NCBI GenBank assembly: GCA_900318815.1
Contig: ONMA01000025.1
Location: 1 to 64,000 of the forward strand
Reading direction: 5' to 3'
DNA length: 64,000 nucleotides
Origin: an uncultured Prevotellaceae bacterium
GTDB lineage: Bacteria > Bacteroidota > Bacteroidia > Bacteroidales > Bacteroidaceae
Part shown: positions 23,531-34,900 of the stretch, in pieces
How positions within the stretch are numbered: the stretch's first letter is position 1
Layout of the letters: the number at the start of each line of letters is the position of its first letter
Translations under genes and position numbers: made by a program
The notes under the pieces: model-generated
The model's database searches: none
What the model saw: only the letters and a program-made list of their open reading frames with translations
What the model was told of the DNA's origin: nothing

Positions 23531-24469
23531 ATGACCAACATAGCCAATCCCGTCTACGACGTGGTGTTTAAGTACCTGATGGATGATGCTCGCATTGCGC
23601 GCACGATTCTGTCGGCCTTGCTGAAGAAGAACGTGGTGGCCGTTGAGATGCGCCCCCATGAGTATGTCAACGAGCAGCGCGACACGCTCTCCGTGTTCCG
23701 CATTGACTTCGGTGCCACCGTCCGCTCGGACGACGGCACAGAGCAGCTCATATTGGTGGAACTGCAGAAGACCTGGTTGGAGACGGAGACGCTCCGCTTC
23801 CGCCAGTACTTGGGTGTACACTACTCCAATCCCAAGAACATGGTGGGCGACCATGCCATCCCCACCGTCGCCGTCTATCTGTTAGGTCATAGGGTGGGCG
23901 ATATAGAGGAACCCGTCCTGTATGTAAACCATCAGTCCTACGACTATGAGGGTCGGCTCGTGACGAAGGGCATGCCCGACGCATTCGTGGAGAGCCTCAC
24001 CCACGACAGCATCATCGTCCAGATACCCCGTCTGCATGGGCAGATTAACAACCGCCTTGACAAGGTGCTGAGCATCTTTGACCAGACGCGGAGGGATAGG
24101 GATAACGAGCACATACTGCTTGTGGACGAGCGTCTGTATTCCGATGACCAGGACATGAGCCTTATCATTCACCGGCTGACGATGGCCGCAGCTGATGCCC
24201 AAGTTCGTCACAGTATGAATGTCGAGGACGAATATTTCTCAGCCATTGAGCGCCGCGACACCGAGCTGATGCTCAAGGACAAGCAGCTGGCCGAGAAGAC
24301 TGTTCAGTTAGCCGAGAAGGACGAACAACTGGCCGAGAAGGACGGCCAGTTAAGGGAGTTACTCCGTTCGTCTGTGTTGACTCTGCATAAAGCCGGGCTG
24401 AGTCCTGAAACCATTGCCGCTTCCTTGGGAGAGGACGTTGATGTCATCAAGACCCTTCTGAAAGAATAG
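23531..24469 (+). CDS. Rpn/PD-(D/E)XK nuclease-family transposase-like protein
   Basis: 312 residues. The N-terminus matches the Rpn family (COG5464): NPVYDVVFKYLMDDARIART, RIDFGATVRSDDGTEQLILV, then VELQK and FRQYLGVHYS. The acidic residues in IDFGA and VELQK correspond to the PD-(D/E)XK nuclease core. The C-terminus has three to four LAEKDxQ-type heptads (residues ~255-290) expected to form a coiled coil, then a helix-turn-helix-like tail (GLSPETIAASLGEDVDVIKTLL). Rpn proteins are recombination-promoting nucleases often present in many copies per genome. It carries its own promoter. Confidence 0.85.
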   Translation: MTNIANPVYDVVFKYLMDDARIARTILSALLKKNVVAVEMRPHEYVNEQRDTLSVFRIDFGATVRSDDGTEQLILVELQKTWLETETLRFRQYLGVHYSNPKNMVGDHAIPTVAVYLLGHRVGDIEEPVLYVNHQSYDYEGRLVTKGMPDAFVESLTHDSIIVQIPRLHGQINNRLDKVLSIFDQTRRDRDNEHILLVDERLYSDDQDMSLIIHRLTMAAADAQVRHSMNVEDEYFSAIERRDTELMLKDKQLAEKTVQLAEKDEQLAEKDGQLRELLRSSVLTLHKAGLSPETIAASLGEDVDVIKTLLKE

Positions 24470-24536
24470 AGGCTCAATTCTTTGGTTATTTCACTAAATT
24501 GCTAAATTTTGCAGAATTGAAGACAAGAATAACGAT

Positions 24537-25433
24537 ATGCATAACCTACAGACCACACCACAAGGAGAAATCATCCTCTACCAGCCCGACGAGACCGTCC
24601 GTCTCGAAGTCAGGCTGGAGGACGATACCGTGTGGCTGACGCAGGCACAGATGGCAGAGCTGTTTAACAAAGACCAGTCTGTGATAGCAAGGCATATAGG
24701 AAACATTTTCCGCGAAGGCGAGTTGGAAGAAATGAGTAATATGCAAATTTTGCATAATACTTTGTCGAAATACAAGCCAACAAAAGTATATAATCTCAAT
24801 GTTATCATTTCTGTCGGTTACAGGGTAAAAAGCAAGCGTGGAACTCAATTCAGAATATGGGCGACATCTGTCTTGAAGCAATTCCTACTTCGTGGCTATG
24901 CTATCAACCAGCAGCTCTTGCACTTGGAGCAGCGCTTGGATGCAAGGCTTGACAACCAGCAAAGGCAGATTCAAATAATCAGGCAGACTCTCAATGACCA
25001 CCAGGAGAAGATTGACTTCTTCGTGCGGACGAACCAGCCGCCCGTGGAGGGGGTACTGTTCGAGGGGCAGATATTCGATGCCTACAGGTTGGTGGAGGCA
25101 TTGGTGAAGTCGGCCAAGCGGGAGATTATCCTTATTGACAACTACCTTGATGCATCTGTGTTCGACCTATTGGAGAAGCGCGATACTGGTGTCGATGCCA
25201 CGATATACACCGAACATGTCGGTTCTTCGCTGCAACACCTGCAACAGCTGAACGAACAGCAATACGGGCGCAGAATAGAGGTTCGGGAGTACAGCAGTCG
25301 TTTCCACGACCGCTTCCTTATCCTCGACAATGACGTGTATCATTTTGGTGCATCCTTTAAGGACCTTGGCCGCCGCCTCTTCGCCTTCGAGCGGATGGGA
25401 CTCGACAAGGCAGTGATAATTGGACAATTATAA
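24537..25433 (+). CDS. RhuM-like N-terminus fused to a PLD-like C-terminal domain
   Basis: 298 residues. Residues ~1-130 match the RhuM/virulence-associated family (EIILYQPDETVRLEVRLEDD, TVWLTQAQMAELFNKDQSVI, SNMQILHNTLSKYKPTKVYN, LNVIISVGYRVKSKRGTQFR). A coiled-coil linker follows (LEQRLDARLDNQQRQIQIIR). Residues ~180-298 resemble a phospholipase-D-like domain with one site: HDRFLILDNDVYHFGASFKD in place of HKD. RhuM proteins are common in mobile and phage-derived regions; function is unproven. The fused half-PLD suggests nucleic-acid or lipid binding; catalysis would need dimerisation. Confidence 0.75.
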   Translation: MHNLQTTPQGEIILYQPDETVRLEVRLEDDTVWLTQAQMAELFNKDQSVIARHIGNIFREGELEEMSNMQILHNTLSKYKPTKVYNLNVIISVGYRVKSKRGTQFRIWATSVLKQFLLRGYAINQQLLHLEQRLDARLDNQQRQIQIIRQTLNDHQEKIDFFVRTNQPPVEGVLFEGQIFDAYRLVEALVKSAKREIILIDNYLDASVFDLLEKRDTGVDATIYTEHVGSSLQHLQQLNEQQYGRRIEVREYSSRFHDRFLILDNDVYHFGASFKDLGRRLFAFERMGLDKAVIIGQL

Positions 25434-25447
25434 AAACTACAAGCTAT

Positions 25448-25504
25448 ATGAACAAGACAAGAAACTATATACGGACACTACTCTCTGAGTTACTAACCGC
25501 CTAA
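25448..25504 (+). pseudogene. Leader-peptide relic of the giant surface gene
   Basis: ATG at 25448 opens MNKTRNYIRTLLSELLTA then stops. The DNA from ACTATATGAACAAGACAAGA onward matches the start of the giant gene at 25921-25960. It is a duplicated start region truncated after the signal peptide. Confidence 0.65.
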
Positions 25505-25563
25505 GGATTCAAGGAACATGAAGGAAACAGGCACCATTAATGGTAATAAATAGATAGAAAGAT

Positions 25564-25824
25564 ATGGAACAAGCAAAGACTACAATAGTGTCGCCTGAAG
25601 CGACAGCACATACTGTAAGGAAGGTGGTGGAGATAACCGATACGCCTATCAAAACCGACACAGGCCGGCCTCTGATTCGCCGTGTTGAGAAGATTCTCAT
25701 GCCTAATGGCCGTTATCGCTACCCCGTTACATATATTGACATGACACCAGGATTCGTTGACCTATCCGAGATATGGGCAAATGAAAAGCGTGCACCAGGC
25801 TATCAAATGGAGATAACCCTATGA
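25564..25824 (+). CDS. Small hypothetical protein
   Basis: 86 residues, no signal peptide and no family I recognise (VRKVVEITDTPIKTDTGRPL, KILMPNGRYRYPVTYIDMTP). A shifted frame immediately downstream reads NPYDNKQLSVLVNKDSVSDS and on to a stop at 25911, so the true gene may have been longer and lost its end to a frameshift. It lies between the giant gene's leader relic and the giant gene itself. Coding status is uncertain. Confidence 0.45.
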   Translation: MEQAKTTIVSPEATAHTVRKVVEITDTPIKTDTGRPLIRRVEKILMPNGRYRYPVTYIDMTPGFVDLSEIWANEKRAPGYQMEITL

Positions 25825-25929
25825 CAACAAACAGCTATCTGTATTAGTTAACAAGGACTCGGTGTCAGATAGCAAAGACTATATTAGCAAGATAATAGAT
25901 TTTGTCGAATAAAAATATGTACAAACTAT

Positions 25930-28900
25930 ATGAACAAGACAAGACACTATATACGGATATTACTGCTCGTGCTGCTACTGCTTGCGGGAGGCGGCATGGG
26001 GAGTGAGGCATGGGCTGATACCAGGACTGTCACATATCATGTCATCACTTTGCCTTTTGGCGGTACTGGCTCTTATTTGGCAACAAGTACTAATAATATT
26101 GCATACCGTATCGAGGCAATCAAAATGACGGTCACCCAAGATGATTCTGAACCGATTAAACTGCCCGTCGAATTGAAGAGTCCGTTGATCAAGTATGAGG
26201 CCTATTCCTATTATACCGACGCAGGCAAATCTGTTGAACGGGTTAAGATTTTCCCCGATAACCCCTCTACATATTACACTTATAACTTTTCTGGAAAAAC
26301 GCCATTGGCACCAGGAACGACAGTAGGCTCCTTAAGCTCCTATGATATCTACGTTCAATACATTTGGGATGATGAACATGATAACTTAAAAGAGGATTAT
26401 GGGAAAAAACTCGACCTTACTGGTAAGAAAGAATACAACGTAGAGATCCGCTCAGGATCAAGCAGTTGGTTATACGCCCTTAATATGGATCCGGGTCGAG
26501 GCAACCGTGGACAAGCTGTTCCCTCCTCCGAGATTAAAAAATTGTCTGATTTATATGCCGAAGACTGGGCTGTTGTGAAAAGAGATATTGGAGGTACAGA
26601 CAGGAAACGATTCAACTTCAGGTGGAAGCTTACCAACAACGACCCTTACAACATCATTCTGCAGACAGCCTATAACGGTGAATTCCAATATACTGAGGAT
26701 GGCTATATTAAGCAAAACAAAGGTGCTCAGTACTTTGGCAGCTTGGAGTCCTCAAGCAAAGTCAGGGGTAACTGGGTGACAAACGAGGTAAACGTAGCGT
26801 ATGATGGTAAAAGTAGGCTTAATAAGATAGATAAACAGGGTTGGTTTAGGGGACCTTCTGGTGAGGGTCGTGCAAGTGTGACTAATGGTGTGAGCGACCA
26901 CCTTTTTTTCTCTTTCACACTTCTCGCCAATAAAGAAAACTATACGCTTGCTGCCTCGTATGTAGACGTCAACAATAATAGTGACTGGGTACCCAATGGT
27001 AGTGGTAAGAATGGTAAGTATCTGCTCATGCACCATGGCGACAAGGAGGGCCTTCCATACGCAGGACCTAATTTTTATAAGCTTGAGGAGGCCGATCAGA
27101 TACGCTTCCATGAAATAAGAGATTACAATTTCAAGGTGATAACGCCTTTGTCAAACACCATACTCTCGACCAGTTTTAGATGGAGTGATTATGGAAAAGA
27201 CTCTCTTCTCATCGATTATGTGCCTGATGCCTTGAAACGCAAGTACGTTACCTTTGAGGGGACGTATGCTGCTTCTAATTTCACCAATAAAAGGACAACC
27301 TTCTTTGACCTCTATAGTAATGATGAACCCGAAATACAGAAACCAAGGGATGTGTGGCTGAAGTATGAACTCTCGTCAACAATAAAAATACCTTTTAAGG
27401 CAGGTACAGGCTCTTCCACCTTTGCCGATCAGGAATGGTATAATATCTTCGTAGATAGGGAGAAGAAGTCTACCGTATGGCATGATACCAGTGGCGCCCC
27501 TCCGCTTAATCAATTCAGTACAGCTTCCGGACATACGATGTATGCTCGAGAAAGCCATTTCTCCTTCATCGGCGACCCCTACGAACTCCTTGTCATCAAC
27601 CGAAAGGCAAGTGAGGCAACTGATCCCCCTGTGCTCAACTACCTGACACTGGGTGGAGAAACAACATCCCCACTGATCAGTTACAACAATGCCACAGGTA
27701 TATATGACAAGGCCGTCCCAAGTGGGAAAGCCCTTATAGTCGGGAATTACTATAAAAAAGGTGAAGTGGTCTCTATATATGAAGGCCCAAAGGCAGACGC
27801 ATCAACCTATGAGAAAATAGAACATTACAGTGTTGTCCATAGTGGAGAGACTCTCACAGAAGGGGGAGTCTATTATACCACAGCAACGGGTGATGGGATA
27901 TTCGTTTGTAATGAAAACAAGGTGGCAGATACAGATTACTATGTATTTGATAATAGCTATTATGAACAAGTGCCAGAGGGAACGCCTCTCACCATCGGGA
28001 AAACCTATTACAATAAAATATTAGATGTACCTGTATCTTATGAAAAATTTGTTGCTGAATATCTGAAGGCAGGCGAAAATGAATACTATGAGAGATCATA
28101 TAAGTCTAATTGGGAAATCATTTACGACAATAATTTGGGTGATTTTGCAGACTGTTTCCGTCTGCGCCAGTTCAACACTTACGACAATCCCGTAACTATC
28201 GGCCGGGTCTCAACAGGCAAAAGTCCGCTGAACGGTGACGGCTCTGGAGGTTCAACAATGGCCAAGCTGTGGGTGGAGAAATTGCCGATGATGAATTACA
28301 CCTATTACATTGTTGATAATGCTGGTCGTATTGCCGTGAAGGCTACTAAAGAACAACCGGTCGGTACACCACTCGACTTTGAGGCTATACCCGAGAATAT
28401 CCGCAGCCCATTCCTGAAGAGTAATGTGGAAGGTGCACTCTGGTTTAAAACCTATAAGAGTGACGAGGTATATGACAATAGAGGAAGTATAACGGCAGAC
28501 TACGATTATCGTACCGATTCCACCCCTAATTTATCAGTTATTATTAAGGAAACCAATTCAGACGAAGGTGAAGACAATGAATATAAGAACCATATCTTTG
28601 TATTTTACGATACCAGTAAGTTGCCTGCCATGACTGATCTTACGGATGGTCATAAGTTGAATGAAGATGAGGATTTCAATGTGCGCCTGAACCGCGAGTA
28701 CATCTACTATAGTACTTTTAGCGATGGTATCATCAAGAGTAAGCCGGACCTCAAAGATGAATCTATTAAGGACACCTGCCTTTGGACATTAGGTGGTCAA
28801 GATCCATACGCCATGACTATCAAGAATAAAGTGGAAGGTGAGAATCAATATGTAACAGTAGCAAGTTGGTATAATGGTGCAGAACTTAGTTGGTCTAACG

Positions 28901-31900
28901 ATAATGCCTCTCGGTTTATTATTAAGAGCGGTTCAGGCAACAACGCGTATGAGGTGATGGCTACCACAGGAAATGCCGTGGATGCATCCGTCACCTATTA
29001 CAATATAGGCCGCATCGATAATACCACCGTCAGGATGTATAGCAATACCCCTGATACGCATGACGATGAACATGTCTATGAGAGTGGAAATGAAGAGATT
29101 AGTTTCCAGTTAGTACCAAGCACTGCCCACAACGTGTATTATCACTTGATAGATAAGAGCAATAAAAAACTCTTGATAGTGAAGGGCCGCCATGGCGACG
29201 GTGACACGCCCCACTTCCCCGATGAGTACTCAAGTCCGTTGGTAGATACGTACCATTATTATTTAGAAGGAGATTTTGATTACAATTCTGATGAGAAAAC
29301 TTACAAGTTGAAGACTAACCCCCCCAAGCCTACAGAATTGGAAAAAGTGACAGAAGGAACGGGGGAAAGTATTGTGAGGTATACCAACATCTACGTCATC
29401 TACGATGTTAACGTAGATCTGGTGGACATGCAACACACCACGATGTATCTGATAAAATTTGCCCAGGGTGATCAGTTCCGGCAGGAGAATGGTAGCGACA
29501 ATCTGCTGACTGATGCCGAGCTTGCCGACCCCGACAAATCAAAGGCGGTCTATCCCTATTGCAACGGCGACTGCAATTTCAATGTCTATGGCCAGTACCA
29601 GTACGGCGTGCAGCAGGAAGGTGCCGCCAGTACCCGTACCCGCTGGGCGTGGTATGTGCAGAGCACTACCCATGACCCTTATCATGTCATGATACTCTCG
29701 CGGCAGACGGAGACCTATAAGGGGCTGGAGCGCAGTGCTTACTTCGCTACCATGCAGTTCGAAGGCTATCCGGAAGTGGTCACCGCCTTGGTGTGGCCCA
29801 ATATCTCGGGTGTCATGGCCACCGAATATATGATGTTGGGCAACCTCCATCAATACCGGTTGGTGACAACCAAACCTTTTGGAACGCCAACAGACACTGA
29901 TAATGACAACGTTATCGATGTTACCGAGGAAGATCGCCGCGTGGTGAATTCCTTGGAGCAGTACTGGAAGACCTACGACCTGATTCGCCGCAACTTGCTG
30001 AAAGACAAGAAAGCCGCCGACCCTTCCGATCCTGCGGATGTGCCTGCAACCCCATCCTTCGTTACCCCCCGTTTTGACAATAACCGGACTTTCCTGACCA
30101 CCGATCCAAAAGATGGTGGAATGGGCTGGCACGCCTATAATAAGATGGCCAAGGCCAAGCGATGGAACGGCTACAACAAGGAAGGCGAAGCCAGTAAAGG
30201 CTGGGAGTCGCGCGAACACTGGTTCCAGACCGTGAAGATGGGAGCCGGCTACTTCGACCTCATACCCGTTACCATCGACCCCGCTCTCGTCCTGCTTGAC
30301 CAGCACGGCTGGGAAATCATGCGCAAGCCTATGCCTTCAGATCCCAATGAGTCTGTGACTGAAAGAGAGAGAAAGTTAGCGGTTCTCCGTTCCTACGACA
30401 GCCCCATGGTGAAGGAGTACCTCTTCTGGGCTACCGCCAAGAAGCGCTCGGGCTACCACCAGTACTATGCGCTCGACAAGCGCATTGGCGGCGATTACAC
30501 TTCCACATCGCTGGCCTCGTTCCCCACCGGCGACTTAGAAAATGTGAAGGACAACAAGGGCAATCTCTACGACCAGTATGTCACCTATATCGTGAAGGAC
30601 GAGTATGTGCAGAGCTATCAGCCCGGCGGCACGCCACAGCCCTTCTTGATTCGGCAGGGCAGAAGTCTGGCAAAAAAAGGAACAGGAACAGGAACGATCG
30701 GCAAAATTCTTGTGGAGAATGGAACTCCTGATGTGGCAAAATATATCATGGCAAATGCCGGTAGCCTGAATGATGAACTTTGGTATGTCAGGCCTAATGT
30801 CGACATAGACAGGGAGATGGGCTACCCAGCTACGCATCCCGACTGGAAAGACAACCCCAATGCCTACGAGGATCCTGCCTACAGCACCCTTCGGGTGGCC
30901 GACCTGGTTGAAAACACGTCTGTTTATAAAGACTTACTAACCGATAATGCCAAGAAAGACTTCATTACGAAATACGGACGCTTCACCTTCTCCAATGGTT
31001 TCGACCCATACAACATGCAGATTTCCTCTTGTTATGGTACCCAGTACTATTTTACAATAGGCATGACCAGTTCGTCTGTAGAAGAGGGCGAGGTAAAAGG
31101 CGTTTATTCTGTAGCCGATGGCCCGCAGAACCTGAGTGTCACGCAGGCCACAAAGAATGTGACTCCTGTCGCTGGTAACAGCTATGACAACTCCCATTTT
31201 GCGATGACCAACCAGACCTTCATGGCCGTGCAGGATGATGACGGCAACATGCAACTGATGCCTCGCTTCGACCATAGCTTGCGCATACGTGACTTCAGCG
31301 CATTGGTTACGCCAGTTGCTGACGATACCGAACCCAACAAGTTGTTTGAGACCTACACGCAGCTCTACCGCCCCTTCGTCTACAACTACCGCATCATTGA
31401 CAATCAGGGTCGTGAGGCGTTGCGCTATCAGTGGGCTGGAGAACTTGTGCCGCAGACTCCCGACCATCTAAAGAGTCCGTTAGCCACTGATTTCAAGTAT
31501 TATCGTTCGGCAACCTACGACGAAGGAACAAAAATATACAGCATCACAGAAAGTACAGACAACGTGACGAGTCCCTACGAAATCACGCCCACATCGTCGA
31601 TGGCCGGCGCTGGCATGAATGCAACAGGCACTGGTGGCAACATGGTCTATGTACGCTATGTTTATAATGAGGAAGCCGACGTGCAACACGTTCTGTTAGG
31701 CAAGTGGTTCACCATGCAATTGAATGGGCAGGATGCGCTATATACCACCGTAAACGAGACGGAAGGCATCTATCCGCCATTTGGCGCGTATTCACTGACA
31801 GCAACCACCACAGCTGACATGACTGCGCAGGCTAAGAAACTAACAGCAACGGGGGATTTCTACTTCAGAATAGACCCTGTAGCTCCAAATGCCGATTATA

Positions 31901-34900
31901 CATATCAAATGGTCAAAGTGACAAATCCCTCCGATGGTACCAATGATGCATCTTGTGGTGAACCAATAGTAGCAACCGCCACCGAATGGGGTAATGCCAA
32001 GCCTTTCACTTCAGATGCTCTGCAGGATTCAAAGAAGTGGCATTGGAAGTTCCTGAAGAACCCTTACTCCGATCCTGACCCATACGCCGTACAACTGTTC
32101 AACCGCAGTCAAAAGGACGAGCCTCTGTCGGTAAATAACATAGGTAATCCTGCCACTGCCGACGCAAACAACACTTATCAATATTTTGTCCTGTTGTCAC
32201 ACACTGATAACGACGGCAACGCAGACGGTTATGCCCTGACAGTGGCTCGTACTGGTTCCACTACCTATCCGTTCCTGAATGGAAGGAGCATGACCACCGC
32301 AGTTGGCGCTAAGATTGAGGAAGACAAGGATGATTACACAGACCCCACAAAAGCATCCGGCTTCACGAGCACTTCGGGGACTTTCCATGCCAACGACTCA
32401 CGTATAGTGCTGACCGAAAATGTCACAGGGGATTATACTTATATTGTATATACCAATGGTACGCAAGGAACAAACGATGTGAAATACGGTGATGTAGCTA
32501 TCAGAGAAGTTCAGTATGGTAGTGAAGTTGAGGGTAATGGATATGAAGCAAGAGTGCCCGAAGAAATACGTTCGCCGTTGCTGCCCTTAGACTGGTTCCT
32601 CTATTATGAGGCTGAAACCGACATGGGCGACCCGAAGAAGGAAATCAAGTACCTCTACGGTCTTTATGATAATGTTGTCTATGTGCGTTATAAGCTTTAT
32701 GACCCTGGCCATACCGATTATAAAGTGCCTAATGCAAGAAATGATGTCTCAGAGCCCATTGTGGCTCGTGACCCCCTAAACTCCAACGACTCTTCGTTGG
32801 GTCTTGACGGAAAACTGCCCTATAACATCATCTGGTATAATGATGATATGATGTATTATGATAGCGACAACATCGCCATCAAGGGAGAAGCCGATAAGCC
32901 ATTGAAGCACGAATCTAAATACGAATGGCGTTTCGAAGGTGATGACCCATACGCTATCAAAATAAAGAGAGAAGGCGTCAGTGGGTACATCAATGACGTT
33001 GGTGGCATTGAAACTACCGCCCAGACATTCATGCTCCTGCCTAAGAGTGGCTATGAATATGGGGTACTGGCTAAAACGGGAGATACAGAATACAAGAGTA
33101 ACATGCTGTCAATGAAGACCGATCGCACTGGCCTTGAGTTTAAGAGTGATCCTCAGCAGTTCATTATCTTTACCCTTGCCACCCTCAAGGTGGTCTATCA
33201 CTTGGTAATTGCGAATATTGGCAGTTCTGAGGAAATTGCCTGGCGTGACCCGACAAAAAGATACACGGGTGCCAATACTGACTATGACTGGCTTGACACG
33301 GAAAAAGGCTACGAGAACGATTATAGCACATACAGTCCTAACACAAAGAGTATTTCGGGAACCACCAAGCGTGACTTGACTTCTTTCAAGACACCGGATC
33401 CTTCAGATGAAACGAAACCTGGTACGGGAAGTACGTATGGTGATAAATATCAGTTAGGTTATACCGAGACCTATGAAGGTGGAGATAAAAAATTGAATTA
33501 CTGCTATGATGCCGGTAGTATCAGCTTGGGTGACACTTTAAGGGTGCCTGATGTGTTTTATCGTCCTAATGTCGTATATACCCTCTTCGTAAGAGATATC
33601 AAAGATACAGATGGTGATGGTGTTGATAACACTGCGACAATGAATAATCGCTATAAGGGCATGGAAATCAAGTCGAAGAGAATGGGCCTGAACTTAGACC
33701 TGATAGGCAAGACGATTTACATTAATGTTGTCTACAGCTTTGACGGTGACCTTGACTCGAACAGTGGTGACGACTTCGTCAAAAGCCTTAATGAAAACAA
33801 ATGGTACACCTTGGAAACTAATATAGACAAGAAACCGTATTTGGCTCAATACACCAATGCATGGGGATTTGAACTGAAGGAAGGACGCGGCTCCCACTAT
33901 ACCAACGACTTCCTGTGGTCTCCCATCGGCGACCCATACGGCTTCCAACTGTTCAACCGCTATATGGACGTGAATAGCGGTGACCACAATCTGGGTGAGA
34001 AGGACAGGGTGATTACGACAATTCCATTCGAAACGGTAATAACGAAAAACATTGATGAGACTATAACTGTTAGTGATACGCCTGTATCCGCATTCAAAGA
34101 CGGTAAGCAGATTGTCATGGGCAATTACGTAACTGAACACCTGCGCGTTGTCGTGCCTGGTGGTGTAACACGTACTACTACAGAGAGTACACCAAGTGAA
34201 GGTCAAGTTTCTCTTAACAGTGTTAAAACGAATTCCGTCTATGAACTCTTATCTGCGACGACACCAGGCTACTTCCGCTTCCACCCAGTGGCCAACAAAA
34301 CTGATTCGGTTTTCTTCCAGCCAGAGTGGGCCGATGATGACCGTGACGGCACTAATAATTTCTTAGTGAGACTTAGTGCCACTGCTTCGGAGTTTACGTT
34401 CAATCTGACTAAGGAACTGATTACTCCTTATTTCAATCGTGCTGGTTATGTGGGCGGACTAACGAAGTCTGTCTATAACGACCTTGTTGCAAACAATTAT
34501 CCGGCCACTGTGGATGGAAAAGAAAATGGTTATTATAATCTTGCCAAGGTCATGCTGGATACCAATGCAGTGGCTTCTGCTGCCCAGCTGAGGACAGCAC
34601 AGACACTTGTCTACAATTCTGCCAATATTGTATCCCTTGTAACTGGTTACTATCGCCTGCACTCGCCGTTGGGCATCTCCGGCATTGACCCCGCGCGCTA
34701 TGCCAGTGGTTATACGCATCTGACGGAGCTTGACGTGAATAAGGATGGTAGCGAGACGGATGCTATTCCGATGCATTTCTACGAAAAGAACAGTGACGAG
34801 GTGCGTCAGTTCACCGATTTCAAAGATGGCGGTTTTACCTCATCCCCTGCAACTCAAGGTGACCTGACCATCCCGCCTGTTGAAAGAGATCCGGCAAGTA

